Assembly (NCBI GenBank): GCA_963665215.2 | Contig: CAXXWW010000003.1 | Coordinates: forward strand, 246,174-310,173 | Reading direction: 5' to 3' | From: G963665215 sp963665215 | GTDB taxonomy: Bacteria > Chloroflexota > Dehalococcoidia > Lucifugimonadales > CAUZJF01 | Length of the DNA stretch: 64,000 bases | Shown here: positions 24,985-35,181 of the stretch, piece after piece | How positions within the stretch are numbered: the stretch's first letter is position 1 | Layout of the letters: each line of letters begins with the position of its first letter | The notes under the pieces: model-generated | Database searches by the model: none | Told to the model about the DNA's origin: nothing | Seen by the model: the letters and a program-made list of their open reading frames with translations, nothing else | Position numbers and translations under genes: made by a program

Positions 24985-26316
24985 CTATTGCGTTAGCCTT
25001 ACGACAAACGCATCCCGCATACCGGAGTACGTCTGGCCGGGCATGGCACCCTGCGTGTAGCCTGCCACGTACACACCCCCCTCTCGGTCCACCGCGACGC
25101 TGAAGCCGAAATCATCCTGAGGGGAGCCGAACTGCCGGGTCCAAAGCTCCTCCCCAGTAGGGTCAAACTTGCGAAGGATGGCATCGCCCAGGACTTGTCG
25201 GCCTGTAGTCGAGCCTGTAACGTAGACATTCCCCTGCTCGTCCACAACCACACTGGTTACGCTATTGAAGCTCTCGCGAATAACCCGACTCCACAGCTCC
25301 CCTCCCGCGGAGTCGTACTTGCGAAGGAAGGCCTTCCTTTCACCGCTGGGCATCTGAAACTCGGGGGTGCTGTCCGTGGAGCCCGCCACGTAAACGTTCC
25401 CTTCCACATCCACCACCACACTGCTGGCAGAATCAGATGAGTCGGGGTAGCCGAACTGACGGGTCCACAGCTCCGTCCCTCCAGGAGCATACTTGCGAAG
25501 GAAGGCGTCTCCCCTACCCGCGCTGACCTGGTCAGGCAGGGCACCGCCGGTCTCGCCCGCCACATACACGTTCCCTTCCGCGTCCACCGCCACGCCTGAT
25601 GCCGAGTCGCGCTCAGGGGACCCGAACTGCCGTGTCCACACCGCTTCACCGCCGGCGCCATACTTCCGCAGGAAGGCGTCATTTGGCCCGGCGTCGACCT
25701 GACCCGACAGGGCGCCGAAGGTCCATCCTGCAACGTAGACATTCCCTTTTGCGTCCACTGCCACTCCCAGAGCCCGGTCCGATTCAGGGGACCCGAACTG
25801 CCGCGTCCACAGCTCCACCCCCAACGCGTCGTACTTGCGAACGAACGCGTCTTTATCCCCCACACTCGCCTGGCCTCTCAATGATCCTAATGTGATCCCG
25901 GCAACGTAGACGTTACCCCCTCCGTCGACCGCGACACTCGCAGCCTCATCTATCGCAGTGCTTACCATCGAGCCAAACTCGCGGCTCCACAGCTCCGTTC
26001 CCACACGATCGTACTTGCGAAGGAAGGCGTCCCGTCGCCATGGCTGGCCTGGTCCGGCGGTGACCAGCGTGTAGCCTGCCACGTAGACGTCGCCCGTCGC
26101 GCCGACGGTGACGCTCAGTGCCGAACCAGGTCCGAACTGGCGAGTCCACGGCTCAGCAGCTGCCTCCGATCCGGGAGCAGACACCGCAGTGGCCTCTTCC
26201 GACGATGCGGGCGCCCCAGGGGATGGCGTCTCACCACTGCCACCACCGCACGCTACGCCGATCACCATCAGCGCTGCCACTCCAAGGCCTGCCGCAAGAC
26301 CTTTCATCCTGTTCAT
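24985..26316 (-). CDS. Lipoprotein with SBBP-type beta-propeller repeats
   Basis: 443 aa from the ATG at 26316, after GGAAGAAGAG. The signal is MNRMKGLAAGLGVAALMVIGVACGGG, a lipobox ending at Cys. After a Ser/Pro/Ala linker come about seven repeats of the SBBP pattern: WTRQFGSPESDxAxGVAVDAxGNVYVAGxTxGxLxGQxxAGxxDAFLRKYDxxGxEL. These should form a propeller anchored on the outer face of the membrane. Its signal sequence and upstream DNA resemble those of the next lipoprotein gene (28105), so the two belong to one family of duplicated export modules. Confidence 0.9.
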   Translation of the reverse strand: MNRMKGLAAGLGVAALMVIGVACGGGSGETPSPGAPASSEEATAVSAPGSEAAAEPWTRQFGPGSALSVTVGATGDVYVAGYTLVTAGPGQPWRRDAFLRKYDRVGTELWSREFGSMVSTAIDEAASVAVDGGGNVYVAGITLGSLRGQASVGDKDAFVRKYDALGVELWTRQFGSPESDRALGVAVDAKGNVYVAGWTFGALSGQVDAGPNDAFLRKYGAGGEAVWTRQFGSPERDSASGVAVDAEGNVYVAGETGGALPDQVSAGRGDAFLRKYAPGGTELWTRQFGYPDSSDSASSVVVDVEGNVYVAGSTDSTPEFQMPSGERKAFLRKYDSAGGELWSRVIRESFNSVTSVVVDEQGNVYVTGSTTGRQVLGDAILRKFDPTGEELWTRQFGSPQDDFGFSVAVDREGGVYVAGYTQGAMPGQTYSGMRDAFVVRLTQ

Positions 26317-26441
26317 TTGCTCTTCTTCCTTATCGAAATGTGTGACGTCCAACTGGTTCTACATATATAGACGGAGAGCGAGCCCGAAATGTTTCAAGCG
26401 TCGTGGCTGTGCCGATGGCGGCGGTCATTTCTTGCCTTGGA

Positions 26442-26648
26442 TCAGCTGGCCGCTTCCGCCCGCCGCTGGGGCCGCCTCACGAAGAAGTAGAGCGCCGCGC
26501 CAATCAGGTGGGTGAACATGATGATCAGGGTCCAGACCACCTTGTTATTCCCCTCATTTGGCTCTTTTGTCACAGAGTCAATGAGCATCCATGCCAGAAG
26601 AAGACGGTGCCCCGCACGCCGAGCCCAAGGGACACGGCCGCGATCCAA
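26442..26648 (-). CDS. Small PLDc_N-like membrane protein, 5' end uncertain
   Basis: KEPNEGNNKVVWTLIIMFTHLIGAALYFFVRRPQR is the conserved PLDc_N (phospholipase D N-terminal-type) hairpin seen in small two-helix membrane proteins. The first helix should be a hydrophobic FFWMLID-like stretch; here only LLLAWMLIDSV is in frame, and other hydrophobic residues (GLGVRGTVFFW) lie in another frame. An N-terminal frameshift is therefore likely. No good start site is seen. Confidence 0.55.
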   Translation of the reverse strand: MDRGRVPWARRAGHRLLLAWMLIDSVTKEPNEGNNKVVWTLIIMFTHLIGAALYFFVRRPQRRAEAAS

Positions 26649-26658
26649 GGGTCACCGG

Positions 26659-28105
26659 TTATGGCACCGCTACTCCCTGTTCTGTGCCTACCCACTCTCC
26701 TGATATCTGCTGGTATTCAACGGTAAAGTAACCGCCACTCATGTAACCTTCGGTTTTCTCGGAGTCCTTGCCTTTTGCCAGAGTATTTGCCAACACCACT
26801 TGAACGACAGACCCTCTCACCTCTATCCGATCGAAGCTGAGGAACATAAAATCGCCCTGATCGTCAGCTTTCTTTTGAATCTCTTCCGGCCGAAGAAGGA
26901 TCAGGTTCCTATTGGGAATGTTAGGGACCAGAGAAGCGTTGATATTCTCGGTCGAGAGCACCACGCTCTCGTTATCCTTCACCAACACTCCGGCCGCGAT
27001 CATCTCGTTACCGATTAGCGCTCGCTCCAAAGTCTGTCGGATCAACTCCGATCTGTCTTGGTCGGTCAGGGACAGCGAAGGGGAACAATCTTCTCCCGGC
27101 GTCCACTTACGACACCATTGCTCATAGCTAAGAGGGGCTGGTGGTGCGACGTCAGCCGTCCAACGGGTCCAGGTCACCGGCCCCGTGGCGGTCCCACCTG
27201 GCTCCCCTGACGCCTCGACGGTCTGGGCCGGGTGGAAGGTGTACACGGCGGTCGTCGCATCGGCCTTTGGTCGGTAGACCTCTACGCTGGCGTCGCCGTC
27301 GGGGTTGTGGTTTGTACCTGTGCCAACGACCTCCATGTCGTCCATGTCGATCGGAGTCCCGCAGCACATAACTGGCCCTGTGGGACTGGCTGCGCTCAGG
27401 ATCCCCACCCCGGTGTACTCCACCCCCTCGAACGTCAGCCGCAGGTCGGGGGCGATCATACCCGTGACCGCCGGGACGGGTGTGGGAGCAATCGGTGGAG
27501 GAGGAGGTGTACCGCTCGAGTCATTTTGCGGCGTTGAAGAGGGGGTAGCTTGGTCAAGTGGGTATATGGCAGCGGGCTCATCCCTTGGCGTCCAGCGTGT
27601 CCAGGCATCTTTGCCCTTGATAATCTGGCCATCCTCAGGGTTCACCCCCCCCCTTGCCTGGTATGAATTGGTAGACGTCGTTCGTCTCGCCATCCTTGAG
27701 TCTGTAAATCATCAGACCCGCACCTGTAGCGCCGGGATAGCCGGTGTTCGATTCGTCAGTAGACCCTACTAGCTCCAGGTCGTCCACGTTGAACTCGGTT
27801 CCATGGAAGACGAAGTCAGCGCCTTCGCCTGACCGCCGTCGTGCACCGCCGCTTGCAACATAGATCACGTCATGGAACTTCAACACTGCCAATGGAGAGC
27901 CGCTGGGCGCAGGTGGCGGAGGTGACCCGTGTGTGAGGGCTGGTGCGGGCTCGCCGGACGGCCCGGGCAGGTCCTGTGCTTGCGAAGCGTCGGATGCCGG
28001 TCCCGCTTCTGTCGGGTCTTGCTTATCTTCGGCGCCACATGCCAAGCCAGCTACGATCAGCGTCGCGAGTCCAACGCTCAGTGCAAGTCCTCTTATCCTG
28101 TTCAT
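26659..28105 (-). pseudogene. Two-domain lipoprotein gene split at a G9 run
   Basis: The start at 28105 gives MNRIRGLALSVGLATLIVAGLACG, a lipoprotein signal, then a domain (LAVLKFHDVIYVASGGAR, FNVDDLELVGSTDESN, VYQFIPGKGG). The frame breaks at nine Gs (27645-27653 on the plus strand); eight would continue into NPEDGQIIKGKDAWTRWTP. A second, related domain follows (DLRLTFEGVEYTGVG, DMDDMEVVGTGTNHN, AVYTFHPAQTVEAS, WTRW) and then a ~150-residue C-terminal part (LIRQTLERALIGNEMIAAGVL). The two domains are tandem repeats of one fold. It may be phase-variable or broken. Confidence 0.75.
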
Positions 28106-28249
28106 TTCCTGCTCCGTTTGTCTGGGATATATCTACCGGTCCTGTACATGTAGACGGAGACAGCCCTCGAAAGGTTCCACGCGTCGTGGCTGTGCCGACA
28201 TCGGCGGCCGTTTCCTGCTTGGTATCAGCTGTCGATACCGGCCACCGGC

Positions 28250-29122
28250 TCATAGCCTGCTAGCCACAAGATCAGCAAGGTCTTTAAGGCTTTCCAGTGA
28301 CAGAAGTGGTCGCTGACCCTCTGGCTGTGCAGTATGCAGTGAAACGAGCTTGTCGCCCCTGATGAAAACAAGCATGCTGCCGATGCCCTGAGCGTTCACG
28401 TCGATCTCAATAGAGGCATCTCCGATGGGCGAGTCCATGTCTTGCATCCCAGGAGTCTCGGACTTCATCTTTTCGAAGTGGTCCTGCGCAGAGGACGTTG
28501 AGTCGAAGTCTATGACCGAGAATGTCATGCCTTTGCCGCCGTCGACTGCGTCGATGGTCATTTGGTACCAACTGTCCATCTTCTCGACCTGCGCTGGGTT
28601 TACGCCCTCGGCCATGTCCCTCAATTCCCTGAAGTCGGCTTTCAGAGTAACCTTGCTAGTCAGTAGCGTTTCTACATCCTTTATGGTCATCAAGCCCTTG
28701 AAACTGTCCTCAGTCAGCGCCGTCCCGGAGGTGGCCGCGGGTGCCGGCGGTGCGAAGCCAGCCGTCCAGCGAGTCCAGGTCGCCGGCCCCGTGGCGGTCC
28801 CACCTGGCTCCCCTAACGCCTCGACGGTCTGGGCCGGGTGGAAGGTGTACAGGTCGGTCGTCGCATCGGCCTTTGGTCGGTAGACCTCTACGCTGACGTC
28901 GCCGTCGGGGTTGTGGTTTGTACCTGTGCCAACGACCTCCATGTCGTCCATATTGATCGGAGTCCCGCAGCACATAACTGGCCCCGTGGGACTGGCTGCG
29001 CTCAGGATCTCCACCCCGGTGTACTCCACCCCCTCGAACGTCAGCCGCAGGTCCGGGGCGATCATACCGGTGACCGCCGGCGCAAGAGCCGGTGGTGCGA
29101 CGCTGATTCCACTGAGGTTTAA
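28250..29122 (-). pseudogene. Lipoprotein-family gene with its 5' end removed by an IS1380 insertion
   Basis: The remaining protein has the same domain as the neighbour at 26659-28105 (LTFEGVEYTGVEILSAASPTG, INMDDMEVVGTGTNHN), nearly identical over ~110 residues. A different C-terminal half follows (SFKGLMTIKDVETLLTSKVTLKADF, MTFSVIDFDSTSSAQDHFEKMK). The IS1380 begins at 29123, and the signal peptide should lie beyond it but is not found on the far side of the IS cluster. The frame runs a few codons into the IS. Confidence 0.75.
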
Positions 29123-30424
29123 GCCCGAATCCACCGAAGGACACCGATGGACGGCGTGAGGAAAGCGGAAGGGGGGTGAGGGAGCTACAGGGGAAATAGC
29201 CTGGGTTCCATTTGGGGTAGGGAGGTCGGCGGACGGTCTTCATCGCCGCACAGGGGCCCCTATGGCCGTCTGCGGGAGCTGCGATGCGCGGGATGGCGAG
29301 AGAATACGCAGCAGGGAACTCTCTCGGACCGGGCTGGCACGAGTCTGCGGGGATCTTCGGTTGTCCGGTGGGTGGGTCGGTCGCCAACGGTGCCGTCAGG
29401 CCGGGAGTGGAATGGCTCGCAGCCGGGCCAAGGCGCGGCTGAACTTCTCAGCCCAAGGCCAGCGATCCGGAAGATGCAGGGTCAACCGGCGTGCCGAGCG
29501 GGTGAGCCGTCCGGCCAGGGAGAAGAACCGCCGCCGGAGGGTCTTGGTGGTGGCTATCCGCTCTCCCAGACCGATCCGCGCCGTCCAGCGGGCCAGGTTG
29601 TGGGCCATCGTCTGGACGGCCAGCCAGGCGCCGTTGGCGGCGAAGCGGCCCGAGGGGAGATGGTTCAGCCCGACGCCGTACTTGAGGTCGCGTATGGCAT
29701 TCTCGATCTCGGCGTGGCGGCGATGGTCAGCCTCCAGTTCGAGCAACTCCCCGTCCCGGTCGGTGATGAAGCCATGATAGCTGTATTTGGCGAAGAGGGC
29801 CAGTTGGGAACCGGGCGTCGGCTTCACCCGCCGGACGATGAGCCGTACCGGCGCGGCGTCCGCCTCGGCCTGTATAGACCGGGGACATAGCTTACACATG
29901 TTCGGGGACATGGTGGACACCATAATAGGCATGACTTCATTACAAGGAGGTGGTCATGCCATGGAAGGAGATGTCCGTTATGTCTCAGAGGAGAGAGTTC
30001 GTGGAGCTGGCGCAGGCTGAAGGCACCAACAAAAGGGGCCTTTGCCGTCGCTTCGGGATCAGCCCTACGACTGGATACAAGTGGCTTGGGCGTTTCCGTG
30101 AAGGGAGCGAGGCAGGCCTGGTCGAGCTGCCGCGGCGGCCTCACTACTCGCCTGCACGTACCCCATCGCAGGTTGAGCAGGCGGTGCTGTCTGCCCGTGC
30201 GGCCCATCCGGCCTGGGGAGCTCGTAAGCTGCGACGGTGGCTTTTGGACCGCAGGGATGTGTTTGAGGCGGACATGCCGGCCCCCAGTACTATCACGGCG
30301 ATCTTGCGTCGTCATGGCCGCATTGACCCCGCCGAGGGGCCCAAGCACCGTTCCTGGCAGCGATTTGAACACCAGGCACCCAACGACCTGTGGCAGATGG
30401 ACTTCAAAGGCCACTTCCCCCTTA

Positions 30425-32144
30425 GCCCGAATCCACCGAAGGAGGGCGTCGGGTTAGCGTCCTGAGGCGGCAAGAAGGTGCTCCTGTGCTTCTGGGATAA
30501 TGGTTTTGTAGCAAAAAAACGGCCCCGGAAAAGGAGCACCCAGTAGATGCTGCCACGCAACCACCCCGACCGGATCCAAATCACCTTCGACGACCGCCGC
30601 TTGGTGGCCAATGCCGGGCTGCTCCTTCCGGCCACCCTGGCGCGGCACCTCGGCCTGCCCGAACTCGTCCGGCAGCGCCTCGACCTAGGCGATGCCCCGG
30701 GGCGGGCGAACACGAGCGACAAGATGATGACGCTGGTGGCGTCTGCGCTGGCTGGGGGCGACTGCATTGACGACGCCGATGTGTTGCGCACCGGGGGGAC
30801 GGCCTGCACCCTGGGCGGCACTCTCAAGGCGCCATCCACCCTGGGCACCTTCCTGCGCAGCTTCCGGTGGGGCCACGTCCGTCAACTCGACCGGGTGAGC
30901 CGCGAGTTGCTGGCCCGGGCTTGGCAGGCCGGGGCGGGACCCGGCGACGGGCCCCTGACCATTGACCTGGACTCCACCATCTGCGAGACCTACGGACTGG
31001 CCAAGGAGGGAGCGCGCCACCACGGCTATACCGGCAAGCGGGGCTACCACCCGCTGCTGGCCATCGCCGCCGGCACCGGAGACGTGCTGATGTCCCGGCT
31101 GCGCGAGGGCCGGGCCAACACCGCCCGCGGCGCCGCCCACTTCCTGCGGGAGACGGTGGGACGGGTGCGCTACGCCGGGGCCAACGGACGACTCACGCTA
31201 CGGGCCGACAGCGGGTTCTACACTCATGGCGTGGTATCCGTCTGCCGCAAGATGGATGTCCGCTTCTCCATCACCATCCGCCAGCACAAAAGCCTGCACA
31301 ATCTCATCGAGGCGATACCCGAAGATGCCTGGACGCCGATTCCTTACTGGATGGACGGCGCCGCCGATGTGGCCGAGACCACCTGCACCCCCTTCCAGGC
31401 CGAGGCGGACGCCGCGCCGGTACGGCTCATCGTCCGGCGGGTGAAGCCCACGCCCGGTTCCCAACTGGCCCTCTTCGCCAAATACAGCTATCATGGCTTC
31501 ATCACCGACCGGGACGGGGAGTTGCTCGAACTGGAGGCTGACCATCGCCGCCACGCCGAGATCGAGAATGCCATACGCGACCTCAAGTACGGCGTCGGGC
31601 TGAACCATCTCCCCTCGGGCCGCTTCGCCGCCAACGGCGCCTGGCTGGCCGTCCAGACGATGGCCCACAACCTGGCCCGCTGGACGGCGCGGATCGGTCT
31701 GGGAGAGCGGATAGCCACCACCAAGACCCTCCGGCGGCGGTTCTTCTCCCTGGCCGGACGGCTCACCCGCTCGGCACGCCGGTTGACCCTGCATCTTCCG
31801 GATCGCTGGCCTTGGGCTGAGAAGTTCAGCCGCGCCTTGGCCCGGCTGCGAGCCATTCCACTCCCGGCCTGACGGCACCGTCGGCGACCGACCCACCCAC
31901 CGGACAACCGAAGATCCCCGCAGACTCGTGCCAGCCCGGTCCGAGAGAGTTCCCTGCTGCGTATTCTCTCGCCATCCCGCGCATCGCAGCTCCCGCAGAC
32001 GGCCATAGGGGCCCCTGTGCGGCGATGAAGACCGTCCGCCGACCTCCCTACCCCAAATGGAACCCAGGCTATTTCCCCTGTAGCTCCCTCACCCCCCTTC
32101 CGCTTTCCTCACGCCGTCCATCGGTGTCCTTCGGTGGATTCGGG
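30425..32144 (+). mobile_element. IS1380-family element (copy B), intact
   Basis: 1720 bp with ends GCCCGAATCCACCGAAGG and CCTTCGGTGGATTCGGG, flanked by a 4-bp duplication CTTA (30421-30424 and 32145-32148) inside the IS481 transposase. It is nearly identical to the copy at 48575-50293, so movement was recent. Confidence 0.9.
30547..31872 (+). CDS. IS1380-family transposase (copy B)
   Basis: 441 aa, a complete DDE transposase. Key regions are LTIDLDSTICETYG (first Asp), LTLRADSGFYTHG (second Asp) and HAEIENAIRDLKYGVGLNHLPSG (Glu), with a basic C-terminus typical of IS1380. The start is preceded by AAAAGGAGCACCC. It differs from the 48.8-kb copy at very few positions (Leu versus Val in GGTLKAPST). 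Confidence 0.95.
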   Translation: MLPRNHPDRIQITFDDRRLVANAGLLLPATLARHLGLPELVRQRLDLGDAPGRANTSDKMMTLVASALAGGDCIDDADVLRTGGTACTLGGTLKAPSTLGTFLRSFRWGHVRQLDRVSRELLARAWQAGAGPGDGPLTIDLDSTICETYGLAKEGARHHGYTGKRGYHPLLAIAAGTGDVLMSRLREGRANTARGAAHFLRETVGRVRYAGANGRLTLRADSGFYTHGVVSVCRKMDVRFSITIRQHKSLHNLIEAIPEDAWTPIPYWMDGAADVAETTCTPFQAEADAAPVRLIVRRVKPTPGSQLALFAKYSYHGFITDRDGELLELEADHRRHAEIENAIRDLKYGVGLNHLPSGRFAANGAWLAVQTMAHNLARWTARIGLGERIATTKTLRRRFFSLAGRLTRSARRLTLHLPDRWPWAEKFSRALARLRAIPLPA

Positions 32145-34059
32145 CTTACCCGAGGACGCTGCCACCCTCTGACTGTTCTGGACGATCACTCTCGGTTTGC
32201 CTTGGGGCTGCAGGCCTGCGGTAACGAGCAGGGAGAGATGGTGCAACAGCGCCTGACGGCTATCTTCCGGCGCTACGGCCTGCCCAACACAATGTTGATG
32301 GACAATGGCTCCCCGTGGGGCCATGACCAAGACCACCCCTACACACCTTTTACAGTCTGGCTGCTGAGGTTGGGCATCGGAGTCAGTCATGGACGCCCTT
32401 ATCACCCTCAGACACAGGGAAAAGATGAGCGCTTCCACCGAACCATGACCGTTGAAGTGCTGCAGGGGAGCAGCTTCACTGATCTGGCGCACTGCCAGAG
32501 AGCCTTCGACCTGTGGCGGGACATCTACAACTTGGAGCGGCCCCATGACGCCCTTGACCTTGCTACTCCGGCCACCAAGTACCAAGTGAGCCAAAGACTG
32601 TTTCCCGAGGTCCTTCCACCCTTGGAGTACGAACCAACCGACCTGGTACGCCGTGTTCACGACAAAGGTAGGCTCCAGTTGTTTGGCCGTATCTTCAAGG
32701 TACCTAAGGCCTTCAAGGGCATGCCAGTGGCTATTCGGCCGACAACTGACGATGGAGTCTGGAACGTCTTCTTCGCCACTCATCAAATCGCCCAGCTTGA
32801 CCTCAGGCACGATGCCTAACATACTCAAATGTGTCCACCATGTCTCCGAACACCCGTCCACCATGTGTCCGGTCCATACACGGCCTGGAAGGGGGTGCAG
32901 GTGGTCTCGGCCACATCGGCGGCGCCGTCCATCCAGTAAGGAATCGGCGTCCAGGCATCTTCGGGTATCGCCTCGATGAGATTGTGCAGGCTTTTGTGCT
33001 GGCGGATGGTGATGGAGAAGCGGACATCCATCTTGCGGCAGACGGATACCACGCCATGAGTGTAGAACCCGCTGTCGGCCCGTAGCGTGAGTCGTCCGTT
33101 GGCCCCGGCGTAGCGCACCCGTCCCACCGTCTCCCGCAGGAAGTGGGCGGCGCCGCGGGCGGTGTTGGCCCGGCCCTCGCGCAGCCGGGACATCAGCACG
33201 TCTCCGGTGCCGGCGGCGATGGCCAGCAGCGGGTGGTAGCCCCGCTTGCCGGTATAGCCGTGGTGGCGGGCGCCCTCCTTGGCCAGTCCGTAGGTCTCGC
33301 AGATGGTGGAGTCCAGGTCAATGGTCAGGGGCCCGTCGCCGGGTCCCGCCCCGGCCTGCCAAGCCCGGGCCAGCAACTCGCGGCTCACCCGGTCGAGTTG
33401 ACGGACGTGGCCCCACCGGAAGCTGCGCAGGAAGGTGCCCAGGGTGGATGGCGCCTTGAGAGTGCCGCCCAGGGTGCAGGCCGTCCCCCCGGTGCGCAAC
33501 ACATCGGCGTCGTCAATGCAGTCGCCCCCAGCCAGCGCAGACGCCACCAGCGTCATCATCTTGTCGCTCGTGTTCGCCCGCCCCGGGGCATCGCCCAGGT
33601 CGAGGCGCTGCCGGACGAGTTCGGGCAGGCCGAGGTGCCGCGCCAGGGTGGCCGGAAGGAGCAGCCCGGCATTGGCCACCAAGCGGCGGTCGTCGAAGGT
33701 GATTTGGATCCGGTCGGGGTGGTTGCGTGGCAGCATCTACTGGGTGCTCCTTTTCCAGGGCCGTTTTTTTGCTACAAAACCATTATCCCAGAAGCACAGG
33801 AACACCTTCTTGCCGCCTCAGGACGCTAACCCGACGCCCTCCTTCGGTGGATTCGGGCTTAGGCGGCCTGCCCACGGGCCGCTTCAGCAGGTGCCGGATG
33901 TTTCCTTGTAATACCTCGTTGGCCGGAAGCCGCATAGCGTAGCCAGTGTCCCTTGACTCCAGGTACTCGTACACCTCGGGCTTGGCAAAGGCAGCATCGG
34001 CCCGGAACAGCAGCCGGACTCCTTGTATCTTGGTTTGGTGTGTAACAATCACTTCACTT

Positions 34060-34200
34060 AGGTGGATCGGGGTGCGGCAGACCGACTATTCCTAGGTCGT
34101 AGCAGGCCGTGAGAAAGCGAGGGTCGCCGCACCCCCCAGAGTTAGAGCCCGAACAGTTGCCTGGGCCAACCAAGCCCGCATCTTGCAAGGACGGGCCAAT
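34060..34200 (+). ncRNA. Candidate IS110 bridge RNA
   Basis: A strong stem GGGGTGCGGC (34069-34078) / GCCGCACCCC (34126-34135) encloses a 47-nt internal loop. A second stem, GCCCG (34174-34178) / CGGGC (34192-34196), follows. In the first loop GAGAAAG (34111-34117) is complementary to the right target sequence CTTTCTC. Between the stems, ACAGTTGC (34153-34160) equals the last 8 bases of the element. AACCAAG (34168-34174) is complementary to CTTGGTT near the left end. These senses match the guide scheme described for IS110 bridge RNAs. The RNA itself is inferred. Confidence 0.5.
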
Positions 34201-34218
34201 AATTCGCAGGAGGTGCTG

Positions 34219-35181
34219 ATGGAACAGGAAGCGACCTACGTAGGCATCGATGTAGCTAAGGCCCAGGTGGACGTTGCGGTGCGTCCCACGGACGAAAGAT
34301 GGGAGGTCTCCCATGACGATGCGGGGATCCGGCAGTTGATCTCCAAGCTGAAGACCCTGGAACCTGTCATGGTGTTGCTTGAGGCTTCGGGCGGCTTGGA
34401 GCTGCCTCTGGTGGCTGCTCTGGCAGCCGAGGCGGTGCCGGTGGTCGTCGTCAACCCGCGCCAAGTGCGGGACTTTGCCAGGGCAACGGGGAAGCTGGCC
34501 AAGACCGACTCGCTTGACGCGGCGGCTATTGCTCACTTTGCCGAAGCGGTCCGACCTCCCGTGCGCCCTTTGCGGGACGCCGAAACCCAGGCCCTCAACT
34601 CCCTGGCTGCCCGAAGGCACCAGGTGATGACCATGCTGGTCTCGGAGAAGAACCGCCTCGGCACCGCCACCGTCGCCGTCCGTCCCCGCATCGAAGCCCA
34701 CATTGCATGGCTGGAGCGGGAGTTGGACGACCTGGACAAGCGTCTGCGTCAGACTCTGCGCCAGAGTCCCGTGTGGCGGGAGAAGGACGACCTTCTGCGC
34801 ACCGTCCCCGGCGTGGGCGAGCAGCTCTCCCTCACTCTTCTGGCCTACCTGCCGGAGCTGGGCACCATGGATCGCCGGCAGGTTGCCGCCCTGGTGGGAG
34901 TGGCTCCCTACAACCGGGATAGCGGCACCCTGCGTGGTAAACGCACCGTCTGGGGCGGACGCGGCCGGGTCCGCGCCGCCCTGTACATGGGAGCGTTGGT
35001 GGCCAGCCGCTACAATCCCGTCATCCGAGACTTCTACCAGCGGCTGTTGGCCGCTGGTAAGCCGAAGAAGCTGGCCCTCACAGCCTGCATGCGCAAGCTG
35101 CTCGTTATCCTCAACTCCATGCTCAAGCATCGCTCGCCCTGGCACGACATGACTTCCACATTCGTTGTTCATTCCTCTTGA
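34219..35181 (+). CDS. IS110-family transposase (DEDD recombinase)
   Basis: 320 aa from the ATG at 34219, which follows AGGAGG. The N-terminal RuvC-like DEDD domain has YVGIDVAKAQVDVAV (first Asp), VMVLLEASGG (Glu), and KTDSLDAAAIAHF (the two last Asp). The C-terminal Tnp domain has TVPGVGEQLSLTLLAYLPELG and VGVAPYNRDSGTLRGKRTVWGG, with the conserved Ser. It appears intact. Confidence 0.95.
   Translation: MEQEATYVGIDVAKAQVDVAVRPTDERWEVSHDDAGIRQLISKLKTLEPVMVLLEASGGLELPLVAALAAEAVPVVVVNPRQVRDFARATGKLAKTDSLDAAAIAHFAEAVRPPVRPLRDAETQALNSLAARRHQVMTMLVSEKNRLGTATVAVRPRIEAHIAWLERELDDLDKRLRQTLRQSPVWREKDDLLRTVPGVGEQLSLTLLAYLPELGTMDRRQVAALVGVAPYNRDSGTLRGKRTVWGGRGRVRAALYMGALVASRYNPVIRDFYQRLLAAGKPKKLALTACMRKLLVILNSMLKHRSPWHDMTSTFVVHSS

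Larger units (their letters stand above)
29956..32819 (+). pseudogene. IS481 transposase interrupted by IS1380 copy B
   Basis: The 5' part (ATG 29956 after AAGGAGG) has the HTH GLCRRFGISPTTGYKWLGRF and the start of the rve core, LWQMDFKGHFPL. The 3' part resumes at 32149 with RGRCHPLTVLDDHSRFALGLQAC and continues through LMDNGSPWG and HGRPYHPQTQGKDERFHRT, which complete the DDE triad. Removing the insert and one CTTA restores HFPLTRGRC exactly. Confidence 0.9.
29871..32880 (+). mobile_element. IS481-family element, itself split by IS1380 copy B
   Basis: The left end is TGTATAGACCGG and the right end is the complement of TGTATGGACCGG. Internal repeats GGGGACATGGTGGACACC and its counterpart lie near each end. 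A perfect 5-bp duplication CGGCC flanks it (29866-29870 and 32881-32885) inside the older IS1380. Without the nested element it is about 1.29 kb, normal for IS481. Confidence 0.9.
29396..33736 (-). pseudogene. IS1380 transposase of copy A, split by IS481
   Basis: The N-terminal part (33736 down to 32881) and C-terminal part (29870 down to 29396) together equal the 441-aa transposase encoded at 30547-31872. N-terminal landmarks are RIQITFDDRRLVANAGLLLP and LTIDLDSTICETYG; the C-terminal landmark is IENAIRDLKYGVGLNHLPSG. The break falls after CTPFQA. Confidence 0.85.
29123..33857 (-). mobile_element. IS1380-family element (copy A) split by an IS481 element
   Basis: Ends are GCCCGAATCCACCGAAGG at 29123 and its complement CCTTCGGTGGATTCGGG ending at 33857. 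Removing 29871-32880 (IS481) plus one 5-bp duplication rebuilds a ~1.72-kb element like copies at 30425 and 48575. The outer flanks do not match: the left flank is the lipoprotein gene (TTAA), while the right flank is another IS1380-type transposase gene (CTTA). Confidence 0.85.
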
